Assembly: GCF_008728195.1 (NCBI RefSeq)
Contig: NZ_CP031598.1
Span: 3,968,001 to 4,032,000, forward strand
Length of the DNA: 64,000 bases
Direction of reading: 5' to 3'
Origin: Roseovarius indicus
GTDB taxonomy: Bacteria > Pseudomonadota > Alphaproteobacteria > Rhodobacterales > Rhodobacteraceae
The notes below the pieces were generated by a model that ran no database searches, was not told the origin of the DNA, and was given only the letters and a program-made list of their open reading frames with translations. The position numbers and the translations under genes are program-made. Below, piece by piece: positions 34,994 to 42,886 of this stretch; the first letter of the stretch is position 1; each line of letters begins with the position of its first letter.

Positions 34994-35737
34994 CTAGTCG
35001 CAATGCCTGCCGGGTATCGAATCCTCAGCTCCCGGCTCGATCACCCGGCTCCCGTCATACCAGACCAGGTTGCCCACCCGGTCCGCCCACGCCCCCTCCG
35101 TCGGCACGAGAACGGCCATCCCCGCCACCGGGTCATCACCGAGATACCGCAACCCCCTAGCCTCGATCTCGGGCACCCGCGTCATCCCGGCCCCGCGGAT
35201 CTGGTAGAACCGGTAGGATCGCCAGCCCGTCAGCCAGTGCTCGGCCGTCCACCCCCCGTAGAACTGAAGCCCCAGCGCCTCGCTCCTCCGGACATGCCTC
35301 ACTGAATCACCCTTGCCGTCTTGCGAGCTATCATACAGACGCGGGCGAAGCGTTCCGCCCTCGCCGAACACCCATGTTCCGGAACTCTGATAGACCTCGA
35401 TCCAGCCGACCTTGAAATACGCCCAGAGGTAGAGCCGCCGGGAAACCGGGTCATACGGGCCCACCGCGAAGGTGAAATCACCGGTCGGAGACAGGGCCCG
35501 CTCGCCGTCTTCCCGGCCCGGCGCCGGCACGAGTTCCAGAAACCCTTCCACGGGGATCCGAACCCGGGGCAAAAGGCCCGGAACCGCCACGGGGTCGCCG
35601 TGGTTATGAAGCCACGCCAAGGCGCTCGGGCGCTCGAAGCAATCTGCCCCCGTGTCCGAGGTCTCGGCCCGTAACGGAGATACCGGATTGAGGATCAGCG
35701 CGAGCAAGGCGAGGTAAAACGCAGAAAGTCTCATCAT
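34994..35737 (-). CDS. Exported protein of unknown function
   Basis: A 247-residue protein with a signal peptide (MMRLSAFYLALLALILNPVSPLRAE). The mature part is rich in aromatic residues (WAYFKVGWIEVYQSSGTWVFGEG, EHWLTGWRSYRFYQIRGAG) with two Cys (DCFERP, RHCD), suggesting a compact periplasmic beta domain. No family recognised. The start at 35737 has GGAAGGG eight bases before it. It lies between the two DUF2125-like paralogues on the same strand. Confidence 0.6.
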   Translation of the reverse strand: MMRLSAFYLALLALILNPVSPLRAETSDTGADCFERPSALAWLHNHGDPVAVPGLLPRVRIPVEGFLELVPAPGREDGERALSPTGDFTFAVGPYDPVSRRLYLWAYFKVGWIEVYQSSGTWVFGEGGTLRPRLYDSSQDGKGDSVRHVRRSEALGLQFYGGWTAEHWLTGWRSYRFYQIRGAGMTRVPEIEARGLRYLGDDPVAGMAVLVPTEGAWADRVGNLVWYDGSRVIEPGAEDSIPGRHCD

Positions 35738-35800
35738 GTCACGACCCTTCCAAGGAGTGGCCCGCGTGCCGATCCCGCACCGTTTCCGCGACCGACCCAA

Positions 35801-35833
35801 AGGAAAAGGCTGCAACCGTCCGATCGCAGCCTT
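35801..35833 (-). terminator. Terminator after the second DUF2125-like gene
   Basis: AAGGCTGC (35806-35813) pairs with GCAGCCTT (35826-35833) around a 12-base loop. TTCCTTT follows on the minus strand. Confidence 0.7.
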
Positions 35834-35858
35834 CCCCCAAAACGTCGCGACAGGCGCG

Positions 35859-37394
35859 TTACTTGATGCGCTGCCCGTTGGCCAGCACCTGGCCGTCGCC
35901 CGTCACCTCGATGGTCGAGGTCAGCGTGTCCTCGCCCTCGCCGCGCACGGCGAAGAGGCCCATCATCATCCGGGCGCCCTGGGCCTGCTCCTCGGGCACG
36001 AAACCCATCGCCACCAGCTTGTCGAGCAGCGCGTTGCCGCCCACCAGCATCAGGTTCAGCGACCCGGTCGGCGCCGGCATCCCGTCGAACGTCTCCATGT
36101 CGGTGTTGTCGAAGGTAAAGCTGCCGTCGCCGGTCAGCTCGGCGCCCGCGGCACTCACCGTCACGCTGTTGATGTCGAGCGAGTTGACCTCGCCCGGCAC
36201 GGTCTCGCCATCCTCGACCTTCACCATGGCCTCTGCGTCGAGCAGGTCGACGAACAGCTTGCCGGTCCCGGTCAGGTCGAAGGCCACCGTCGCCGGATCA
36301 CGCGGCAGCTGCCCGCCCGGGTCGAAGATCCCCCAGATCATGTCGGACATGGTGAAATCGGTCAGGTTCATGCCGAACGCGAAATCCTGTTCCGCGTCCC
36401 CCGACATGACCGGCATCGACAGGTTGAAGCCGGTCTTGGCCATCGCCAGCTCGATCGGGAAGGGAATTTCGCCGCCCGCCATAGAGATGGCGATATCGGT
36501 GCCCTCGCCGGCATAGGTCAGCCCCTCTTCGCCCATGGCGAATTGCAGGCTGCCGGTGGCCGAGCTGCTCGAGCCCTGGACGACCTCGCCCTCTTCCTGG
36601 AAGTTGAAATCGGTCTTGCCGTTGGTGAACGAGAACGTGCCGTCAAAGGCGAACCCGTTGGCCACCATCTGCGCCATCATGTTCGGGTCCATGTCCTGCG
36701 GCAGCGCGGCCTCGCCCTCGAAGGTCAGCCCCTCGGCCTGCCCGCGCATCACGAAACGGCCCTCGCCGCCCTCGGGCTCGCTGATATCCACCACGTAGCT
36801 GACGGCGCCGCTGGTGATCTTCTGCACCGATTCGCGCAGATCGCCCACCGACATCTGGGTCGAGCCCTCGACATCGGACATCTCGAACGAGGCCTGCCCC
36901 AGCTCGCTCATCGGAAGCTCTTCGCCCTCGACGACAAGGCTCTCCAGCGTCAGCGCCACGCGCGAGGCCGTGTAGTCGTAGCTCATGTTGTCCGGGTCGC
37001 CCGAGACGTCGATCGACAGGCCCTCGGTCGCGTAGTTCAGGCCGATCTCGACATCCTCGTCATCCTCGGCCTCCACCATGATATCCAGCGGCAGGTTCGG
37101 CGGAACGGTGATCGAGACGGTGCCGTCGCCATTGTCGACAAAGCCCATGTCGCCCATCGACATGGTGATCGACATGTCCTCTTCGGGAACGTCGAAGGTC
37201 ATGGTCACGCCGGTCACGTTCAGGGTGTCGCCCGAACGGGTCTCGGTCGCCTCCAGCGTATAGCCGGCATCGGTCATGTAATCGCGCCAGTCCGCCCAGA
37301 CCTGCTCCGCCGTGACATCGGCAAAGGCCGCGTTGGCGCCCGTGAAAATGCAAAGCGCGGCCGCTGAAACGGCAGTTCTCCTCCAGGATGTCAT
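35859..37394 (-). CDS. Exported DUF2125-like protein, paralogue B
   Basis: A 511-residue protein with a signal peptide (TSWRRTAVSAAALCIFTGANAAFA) followed by DVTAEQVWADWRDYM, parallel to DVSAEDVWANMMAPY of paralogue A. Met- and Glu/Asp-rich repeated beta segments follow. The C-terminus is GNALLDKLVAMGFVPEEQAQGARMMMGLFAVRGEGEDTLTSTIE. Two adjacent ATG codons compete; the second (37394) has the better spacing from GGAAGGG. Function unknown; same family caveat as paralogue A. Confidence 0.7.
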   Translation of the reverse strand: MTSWRRTAVSAAALCIFTGANAAFADVTAEQVWADWRDYMTDAGYTLEATETRSGDTLNVTGVTMTFDVPEEDMSITMSMGDMGFVDNGDGTVSITVPPNLPLDIMVEAEDDEDVEIGLNYATEGLSIDVSGDPDNMSYDYTASRVALTLESLVVEGEELPMSELGQASFEMSDVEGSTQMSVGDLRESVQKITSGAVSYVVDISEPEGGEGRFVMRGQAEGLTFEGEAALPQDMDPNMMAQMVANGFAFDGTFSFTNGKTDFNFQEEGEVVQGSSSSATGSLQFAMGEEGLTYAGEGTDIAISMAGGEIPFPIELAMAKTGFNLSMPVMSGDAEQDFAFGMNLTDFTMSDMIWGIFDPGGQLPRDPATVAFDLTGTGKLFVDLLDAEAMVKVEDGETVPGEVNSLDINSVTVSAAGAELTGDGSFTFDNTDMETFDGMPAPTGSLNLMLVGGNALLDKLVAMGFVPEEQAQGARMMMGLFAVRGEGEDTLTSTIEVTGDGQVLANGQRIK

Positions 37395-37517
37395 CATCAA
37401 CCCTTCCGTTTTTAAAATTCGAGTATAGCTTCTGCCCAAGCACCGGCCGGGTCAAGGGATAGTTGGCCGCCGGGTCGGCCATGAGATTAGCGGTAATGAA
37501 TGCAGGGAGGTACGAAA

Positions 37518-38279
37518 ATGAGTGTGACAGAGGCGGTCGTCGGCAAGACGGTGCTCATCACCGGGGCCAGCCGGGGCATCGGCGCGGCGGCGGCGCGGAT
37601 ATTCGCGGACGCCGGCGCCAACGTGGCGCTGGCCGCGCGCAACGGCGACGCCATCGCCGAGATCGCCGGCGAGATCGGCAACCAGGCCGTCGCCATCCCC
37701 TGCGACGTCTCCCGCTACTGGGAGGTCGAGGCGGCCGTGTCGGCCTGCCAGAAGGCCTTCGGCGGGCTCGACATCCTGATCGGCAACGCCGGCGTCATCG
37801 AACCCATCAGCCATCTCGACGCCATCGACCCCGAGGAATGGGGCAAGGTCATCGACATCAACCTCAAGGGCGTCTTCAACGGCATGCGCGCCGCCATCCC
37901 GGTGATGAAGGAGGCGGGCTCCGGCACCATCATCACCGTCTCCTCCGGCGCGGCCCATGCGCCGCTGGAAGGCTGGAGCCACTACTGCACCTCCAAGGCG
38001 GGCGCGGCCATGCTGACAAGCTGCGCCGATCTCGAGAACCGCGACGCGGGCCTGCGCATCATGGGGCTCTCGCCCGGCACCGTCGCCACCCAGATGCAGC
38101 GCGAGATCAAGTCGAGCGGCATCAACCCGGTCTCCGAGCTCGACTGGGAAGATCACATTCCCCCCGAATGGCCGGCGAAAACCCTGCTCTGGATGTGCAC
38201 CCCCGACGCCGACCCCTATATCGGCCAGGAGGTCAGCCTCCGCCAGGACGACATCCGCCGCAAGGCAGGCCTCGCATGA
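37518..38279 (+). CDS. Short-chain dehydrogenase/reductase
   Basis: A 253-residue SDR. Cofactor motif TGASRGIG (about residues 15-22), NAG in DILIGNAGVIEP, catalytic Ser in TVSSGAAHA, and Tyr-Lys in HYCTSKAG. The dinucleotide preference looks like NADP(H) (Arg in LAARNGD). GGGAGG precedes the ATG by eight bases. Its stop overlaps the start of the crotonase gene (ATGA), so they form a two-gene unit, perhaps acting on the same acyl or hydroxyacyl substrate. Confidence 0.85.
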   Translation: MSVTEAVVGKTVLITGASRGIGAAAARIFADAGANVALAARNGDAIAEIAGEIGNQAVAIPCDVSRYWEVEAAVSACQKAFGGLDILIGNAGVIEPISHLDAIDPEEWGKVIDINLKGVFNGMRAAIPVMKEAGSGTIITVSSGAAHAPLEGWSHYCTSKAGAAMLTSCADLENRDAGLRIMGLSPGTVATQMQREIKSSGINPVSELDWEDHIPPEWPAKTLLWMCTPDADPYIGQEVSLRQDDIRRKAGLA

Positions 38280-38887
38280 TCCGGCTCGACAAGACAGACG
38301 GGCTCTGGACCGTCACCATCGACCGTCCCGACAAGGCCAATTCCCTCACCGAGGAGATGCTGACCGAGCTCGCCGACATCGCCGAAAGCGCCACCGACGC
38401 CCGCGCGCTCATCCTGACCGGCGAAGGCAAGGTCTTCTCCGCCGGCGCCGATCTCGAGGCGGCGAAGGCGGGGCTGGCCACCAGCTCCGCCTGGGAACGG
38501 CTCTCCTCGGCCATCACCGGCATGCGCGGCATCACCATCGCGGCGCTCAACGGCACGGTGGCGGGCGGCGCGATGGGCATGGTGCTCGCCTGCGACCTGC
38601 GCGTCGCGGTGCCCAAGGCCAAGGCCTTCTACCCGGTGATGAAGCTGGGCTTATTGCCCCAGCCCTCCGACCCGGGCCGCCTGATCCGGCTGGTGGGGCC
38701 GTCGCGCGCCAAGATGATCCTGATGGCCGGCCAGAAGATCGACGCCGAAACCGCCCTCGCCTGGGGCCTCTTCGACCGCATCGCCGAGCCGGACGCGCTC
38801 ATGTCCACCGTCCACGAGCTCGCCGCCGACACCGTCGGCGCCGACCCGGTGCATGCCGCCACGATCAAGGGAATGTGCCGGGTGTGA
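38276..38887 (+). CDS. Crotonase-fold protein lacking both canonical catalytic Glu residues
   Basis: A 203-residue enoyl-CoA hydratase/isomerase-family protein. The oxyanion-hole segments are present (VFSAGADLEAAKAG and ALNGTVAGGAMGMVLACDLRVA). Aligned by eye with rat hydratase, the first catalytic Glu (GGGCEL) is Gly here (GGAMGM) and the second (GQPEILLG) is Val (YPVMKLG), so it is unlikely to be a hydratase. It may be an isomerase, thioesterase or other crotonase. It is also shorter than the usual 255-260 residues at the C-terminus. Coupled to the preceding SDR by ATGA. Confidence 0.75.
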   Translation: MIRLDKTDGLWTVTIDRPDKANSLTEEMLTELADIAESATDARALILTGEGKVFSAGADLEAAKAGLATSSAWERLSSAITGMRGITIAALNGTVAGGAMGMVLACDLRVAVPKAKAFYPVMKLGLLPQPSDPGRLIRLVGPSRAKMILMAGQKIDAETALAWGLFDRIAEPDALMSTVHELAADTVGADPVHAATIKGMCRV

Positions 38888-38909
38888 GGGCTCGCCCCCT
38901 CCCGGCCGG

Positions 38910-38932
38910 CGTAGGGTGGGTGCCAACCCACC
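38910..38932 (+). repeat. GTAGGGTGGGT palindrome
   Basis: GTAGGGTGGGT, three bases, AACCCACC, 22 bases after the crotonase stop and before the next SDR gene. Confidence 0.75.
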
Positions 38933-39015
38933 GCCCCCTGCCGCCGCTTCGCCCCCTCGAGCTGCCCCCGACCATGCCCTCCTGCCCCCCGCCTCCCCCG
39001 GAAAGGACCCAGCCC

Positions 39016-39843
39016 ATGCGCCCGCTTGACTGCAAGACCGCCATCGTCACCGGCGCCTCGGCCCCGCACGGCATCGGCCGGGAAACCGCCCTCCGGCTGG
39101 CGCAGGACGGCGCCCGCCTCGTCGTCGCCGATCTCGACGATACCGTCACCCTGAACGGCCAGACCCACCGCCGCACCGACCTTCTGGGCGACCTCGTCTC
39201 CGAGATCGCCGCCACCGGCGGGGAGGCCATCGCCGTCACGCTCGACGTCACCTCCGAGGAGAGCGTCGCCGCCTGCATCGCGAAAACCCTCGACGCCTTC
39301 GGCCGCATCGACATCCTCGTCAACAACGCCGCCACCCTTGCGGGCTCCGACAACTTCCTCTCCACCACCCCGGCCCAATGGGACATAAGCTTCCGCGTCA
39401 ATCTCCTCGGCCCGATGATGATGGCGCAGGCGGTCATCCCCGAAATGCGAAAGGCCGGCGGCGGCCGGATCATCAACATGGGCTCCACCGGCAGCCTCGG
39501 GGCCGAGCCCGGCTTCGGCGCCTACACGGCGATGAAACACGGGCTCACCGGCCTGTCGAAAACCATCGCCGCCGAGTTCGGCGTCGACGGCATCCTGTGC
39601 AACACCGTCTGCCCCGGCTATATCGCGACCGACATGCACATGGCGGCCAACACCCGCCTCGCGGCCGAGAACGACATCCCCCTCGAAGACATGAAAGCCC
39701 GCCGCTACGCCGCCGTCGCCCTGCGCGACGCGGGCCGGCCGGCCGACGTGGCCAACGCCGTGGCCTACCTCGCCGGCCCGCAGGCCGCCTACGTCACCGG
39801 CATCAACCTGCCCGTGACCGGCGGCGTCCCGGCCGGCATCTGA
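39016..39843 (+). CDS. Short-chain dehydrogenase/reductase
   Basis: A 275-residue SDR distinct from the one at 37518. Cofactor motif TGASAPHGIGRE (a three-residue insertion in the glycine motif), VADLDD, NNAA in DILVNNAATLAG, Ser in NMGSTGSLG and Tyr-Lys in AYTAMKHG. The Asp in VADLDD suggests NAD preference. GGAAAGGA precedes the ATG by seven bases. Substrate unknown. Confidence 0.85.
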   Translation: MRPLDCKTAIVTGASAPHGIGRETALRLAQDGARLVVADLDDTVTLNGQTHRRTDLLGDLVSEIAATGGEAIAVTLDVTSEESVAACIAKTLDAFGRIDILVNNAATLAGSDNFLSTTPAQWDISFRVNLLGPMMMAQAVIPEMRKAGGGRIINMGSTGSLGAEPGFGAYTAMKHGLTGLSKTIAAEFGVDGILCNTVCPGYIATDMHMAANTRLAAENDIPLEDMKARRYAAVALRDAGRPADVANAVAYLAGPQAAYVTGINLPVTGGVPAGI

Positions 39844-39903
39844 GACATGAGGCCCGAAGCGCCCCGCTCCCTTGGAACGCGCGTCAGCGCACCGCCGATC
39901 GCC

Positions 39904-40209
39904 TCACATCTTCCGCAGATACGTTTCCGACACGTAGCCCCGCGTGCCCGGATCCCGGTCCAGCGCGGCCTCGCACCACACCGTGCCGCCCAGCCGCTGG
40001 CATTCGCCGGTGCGCATCAGCGTCCCGTTCGGCAGGCCCACGATGATCTCGTAGCCCAGCCCGGGCCCGGCCCGAAGCTTGAGCATGTCGCCCTCTTCCA
40101 CGCCCGACACCTCGGCGCGCCCCGTCAGCCCGATGGCCGGCGCCCGCGGCGAGGCATAGCACCCCGCCAGCAGCCCCATCACCAATACGCTCGCAATCAT
40201 CCTGCCCAT
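39904..40209 (-). CDS. SH3-domain lipoprotein
   Basis: A 101-residue protein with a lipoprotein signal (SVLVMGLLAGC, lipid-modified Cys at residue 17). A bacterial SH3 domain follows: MLKLRAGPGLGYEIIVGLPNG, GTVWCEAAL and TRGYVSETYLRKM. Such domains bind peptidoglycan or peptides in the envelope. It is monocistronic, convergent with the SDR at 39016. Confidence 0.8.
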   Translation of the reverse strand: MGRMIASVLVMGLLAGCYASPRAPAIGLTGRAEVSGVEEGDMLKLRAGPGLGYEIIVGLPNGTLMRTGECQRLGGTVWCEAALDRDPGTRGYVSETYLRKM

Positions 40210-40309
40210 TTTGCCCTCCTTCTGTTTTCTCCTTATTGGCGCAAACGCCCCGCCGAAGAAAGGCCTCAGATCCTGCGCCCCCGCGACAGGATGTAACGGG
40301 CTCGCGGTC

Positions 40310-41860
40310 TCAGCCCTCCTCGAAGAGCGGAAACCGCAGCACGCATTCGAACGCCCCCTCCGTCACGCGCCGCGTGATCGTGCCGTCAAGCTGGTCCTCG
40401 ACCGCCAGCGTCAGAAGCTGCGTCCCGAACCCCGAGGTCGCGGGCGCCGCCGCCTCGGCCACGCTGGCGCTGCGCTCCCGCCAGACAAGGGTCAGCACCC
40501 CGCCCGGCCCGGTATCCCAGCCGACATCGAGCGCACCGCCCTCCCCGGCCAGCGCCCCGTATTTCACCGCGTTCGTCGTCAGCTCGTGCAGCGCCATCGC
40601 CACCGGCTGCACCATCGCCGAGGCCAGCACCACCTTCGGGCCCCGCAGCGTCACCCGCCGGTCCTCGCCGCCCTCGGCCATGAACGGCGCCAGCTCGCTT
40701 TCCAGCACGTTCTGCAGGTTCGCCCCGCTCCACTTGGCGTCCGACAGGATCCCCAGCGTCTTGCCCAGCGCGCTCAGCCTGTCCAGCAGCGATTCCTTGT
40801 AGCTCGCCACATCCGTCGCCCGGGTCAGCCGCACCAGCGCCTGCGAGATCCCCAGCAGGTTCCGCGCCCGGTGGTCGATCTCGTGCATCATCGCCTTTTC
40901 CCGCGCCAGCATCCGCTCGCGCTCGATGGTCTGCGTGGCCAGCCCGAAGACCTGCGTCGCGGTCGCCACCTCCTCGTCGGTCCAGGCATGCGGCTCGGCC
41001 TTGTGCACGAACAGCACCGCGCTGAGGCTGGCCGACTTGAACGACGGCAACGCCAGGCCCGACGCCGCGCCCAGCCGGGCGGCGATCTCCCGCGCCTTGC
41101 GGTTCTCCAGCGCCTCCGTCCGGTCGACCCGCACGGCCCGCCCGGCTTCCAGCACCTCGCGCATCGTGCCCAGCGCAGACCAGCGCACCGCCTGCCCCGC
41201 CGGGCCCCAGCCCTCGGCGGCCCATTCCACCGACACCGGAAACTGCTCGGCCGAGGTGTCGCGCTCGCGAATGCCCACCCGGACCGCGCCAAGGTACTCG
41301 CCCAGCATCCGGCAGACCGCCGTCATGATCTCCTCCGACCCGGCCAGCTCGCGCACCGCCTCGCCCGCCTCCAGCAGGAAGGCGGTCTGCCGCTGCCGCA
41401 GCACCTTGTCGGTGGTCTCCTGGCCCGAGTTGAAGATGCCGGTGATCGAACCGTCCTCGCCCCGGATCGGCGTGAAACTATACGACCAGTAGGTCTCCTC
41501 CTCGATCCCGTAGCGCCGCATCGGCAGCATCTGGTCATCGACGAAGAGGCCCGCACCCCGCTCGATCACCTCCGCGAATTGCGGCTCGATCACATGCCAG
41601 ATATCCGACCACACCTCCGCCGCCGGCTCCCCCAGGCAGGCCGGGTGCCGCGGCCCCGGAATGGTCGACCAGGCGTCGTTGTACAGCAGCCGAAGCTCCG
41701 GCCCCCAGTAGATCGCCGTTGGAAAGGCCGAGTTCAGACAGATCCCCAGCGCCGAGCGCAGCGATTGCGGCCACGTCTCCGGCGGCCCGAACGGGTGCGT
41801 TGCCCAATCGAACTCACGTATTCGCCGCGCCATCTCTCCCTCGCCGGAAAGAAAGCTCAT
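40310..41860 (-). CDS. HWE-family sensor histidine kinase
   Basis: A 516-residue cytoplasmic sensor. A PAS-like domain occupies about residues 20-150 (FGPPETWPQSLRSALGICLNS, typical of this class) and a GAF-like domain about 170-315. The HWE phospho-transfer region has HEIDHRARNLL (His330 likely phosphorylated), and the ATPase region has LHELTTNAVKYGAL (N box) and LVWRERS, the W-x-E element that names the family. No membrane segment, so the signal is cytosolic (possibly light or redox). Start ATG at 41860 chosen by the family N-terminus. No response regulator is adjacent. Confidence 0.88.
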   Translation of the reverse strand: MSFLSGEGEMARRIREFDWATHPFGPPETWPQSLRSALGICLNSAFPTAIYWGPELRLLYNDAWSTIPGPRHPACLGEPAAEVWSDIWHVIEPQFAEVIERGAGLFVDDQMLPMRRYGIEEETYWSYSFTPIRGEDGSITGIFNSGQETTDKVLRQRQTAFLLEAGEAVRELAGSEEIMTAVCRMLGEYLGAVRVGIRERDTSAEQFPVSVEWAAEGWGPAGQAVRWSALGTMREVLEAGRAVRVDRTEALENRKAREIAARLGAASGLALPSFKSASLSAVLFVHKAEPHAWTDEEVATATQVFGLATQTIERERMLAREKAMMHEIDHRARNLLGISQALVRLTRATDVASYKESLLDRLSALGKTLGILSDAKWSGANLQNVLESELAPFMAEGGEDRRVTLRGPKVVLASAMVQPVAMALHELTTNAVKYGALAGEGGALDVGWDTGPGGVLTLVWRERSASVAEAAAPATSGFGTQLLTLAVEDQLDGTITRRVTEGAFECVLRFPLFEEG

Positions 41861-42019
41861 CGGCGTCGTGTCAGACCTCTGCCGCTTCAGCACCTGACCA
41901 TGATTCCCCTGACCGCTACACCATGGTGATATACCTAGGAAGATCGGCCGCAAAGACAAAGCCTTATCCGTCGCGGGTGGCCTTGGGGCGACGATCCCGC
42001 CACCGCGCGGCAGGCCCCC

Positions 42020-42042
42020 GTGGGGTGGCGGCCAACCCACCA
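42020..42042 (+). repeat. Variant GTGGGGTGG palindrome
   Basis: A diverged copy of the GTAGGGTGGGT element (GGGGTGG...CCAACCCACC). It is in the 527-base gap between the histidine kinase and uraH; no gene was found in this gap, but the iteron module below occupies its second part. Confidence 0.6.
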
Positions 42043-42228
42043 TCCTCACCGGGAAAACCGTCACAGGACCGGCCCCCGTCCGCCGTCCCCCGTCACGCGG
42101 GCCGCCCGCCTCGCCACCGTGTTGCGCGCGTCACCGACCCATCCCACCCGGCCGAAGCCCGCACGCACCACCGGCACCGTCCCGTCCGCTCACGGATTTC
42201 CGGCATCACCACGCCCGAAGACCGCCCC

Positions 42229-42374
42229 GTTGCGCCACGCCCCACATCTCGTGGCGCCACGCAGCGTACGCCACATTAACCCGCCCCGGCACCGCCGCGC
42301 GCACCGACAAAATACCGACGTTATACCGACGCGATACCGACAAGGGGTTTTCCCGCATTTTCAGGCCGTTAACC
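42229..42374 (+). repeat. Iteron module A: four 11-bp ACCGAC repeats with conserved flanks
   Basis: Four directly repeated 11-bp units start at 42303, 42314, 42325 and 42336: ACCGACAAAAT, ACCGACGTTAT, ACCGACGCGAT, ACCGACAAGGG. The 70 bases before them (GTTGCGCC...CCCCACATCT...CGCCACAT...AACCCGC) and the GCCGTTAACC after them are shared with module B at 63.8 kb. Period 11 places every unit on the same face of the helix, as expected for cooperative protein binding. It lies 369 bases upstream of the histidine kinase start, and downstream of uraH. Confidence 0.75.
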
Positions 42375-42387
42375 CCGATTCGCGGGC

Positions 42388-42741
42388 TCAGCTGCCCCGA
42401 TAGGTGGAATACCCGTAAGGCGACACCAGCAGCGGCACGTGGTAATGCACCGCCTCCGCCATCCCGAACCGGATCGGCACCTCGTCCAGGAACCGCGGGC
42501 TCTCGGGCGGCGAAAACCGCGCATCGATATAGTCCCCGGCATGGAAAACCAGCTCATACGTGCCGGTCTCGAACTCCGCTTCCGGCAAGATCGGCTGGTC
42601 CGTCCGCCCGTCGGCATTGGTCTGTAACGCCCTGACAAGGCTGCGGGTTTCGCCCTCGATCCGGTACAGCTCCACCGTCATCCCGGCCGCCGGGCGGCCC
42701 TTCGCGGTGTCAAGCACATGGGTTGTCAGATATCCGGCCAT
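42388..42741 (-). CDS. uraH: 5-hydroxyisourate hydrolase
   Basis: Hydrolyses 5-hydroxyisourate, the uricase product, to OHCU in the purine (urate) degradation pathway. The 117-residue transthyretin-related protein has the N-terminal [17 protein letters not shown] and the C-terminal [18 protein letters not shown]; the terminal YRGS tetrapeptide is diagnostic of the hydrolase versus vertebrate transthyretin. It is divergent to the allantoinase-decarboxylase gene across 145 bases. Confidence 0.95.
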   Translation of the reverse strand: MAGYLTTHVLDTAKGRPAAGMTVELYRIEGETRSLVRALQTNADGRTDQPILPEAEFETGTYELVFHAGDYIDARFSPPESPRFLDEVPIRFGMAEAVHYHVPLLVSPYGYSTYRGS

Positions 42742-42886
42742 GAATCTCGCCTCCTGTCGCCACCCTGCCGCGCCCCGGCGCCCGGGTCACGCAGGAAATG
42801 ACTGTAAGTCCTTCAGGATTTATCGGAAAGTACCCCCGGCGCCCCTCCCCTAGAGTGCCCACGAACCGACCCGACCGGAGACAGCC

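Noticed and set aside
42303..42346. ACCGAC repeats as a CRISPR array.
   Set aside because: Units are 11 bp, contiguous, without spacers and without cas genes nearby.
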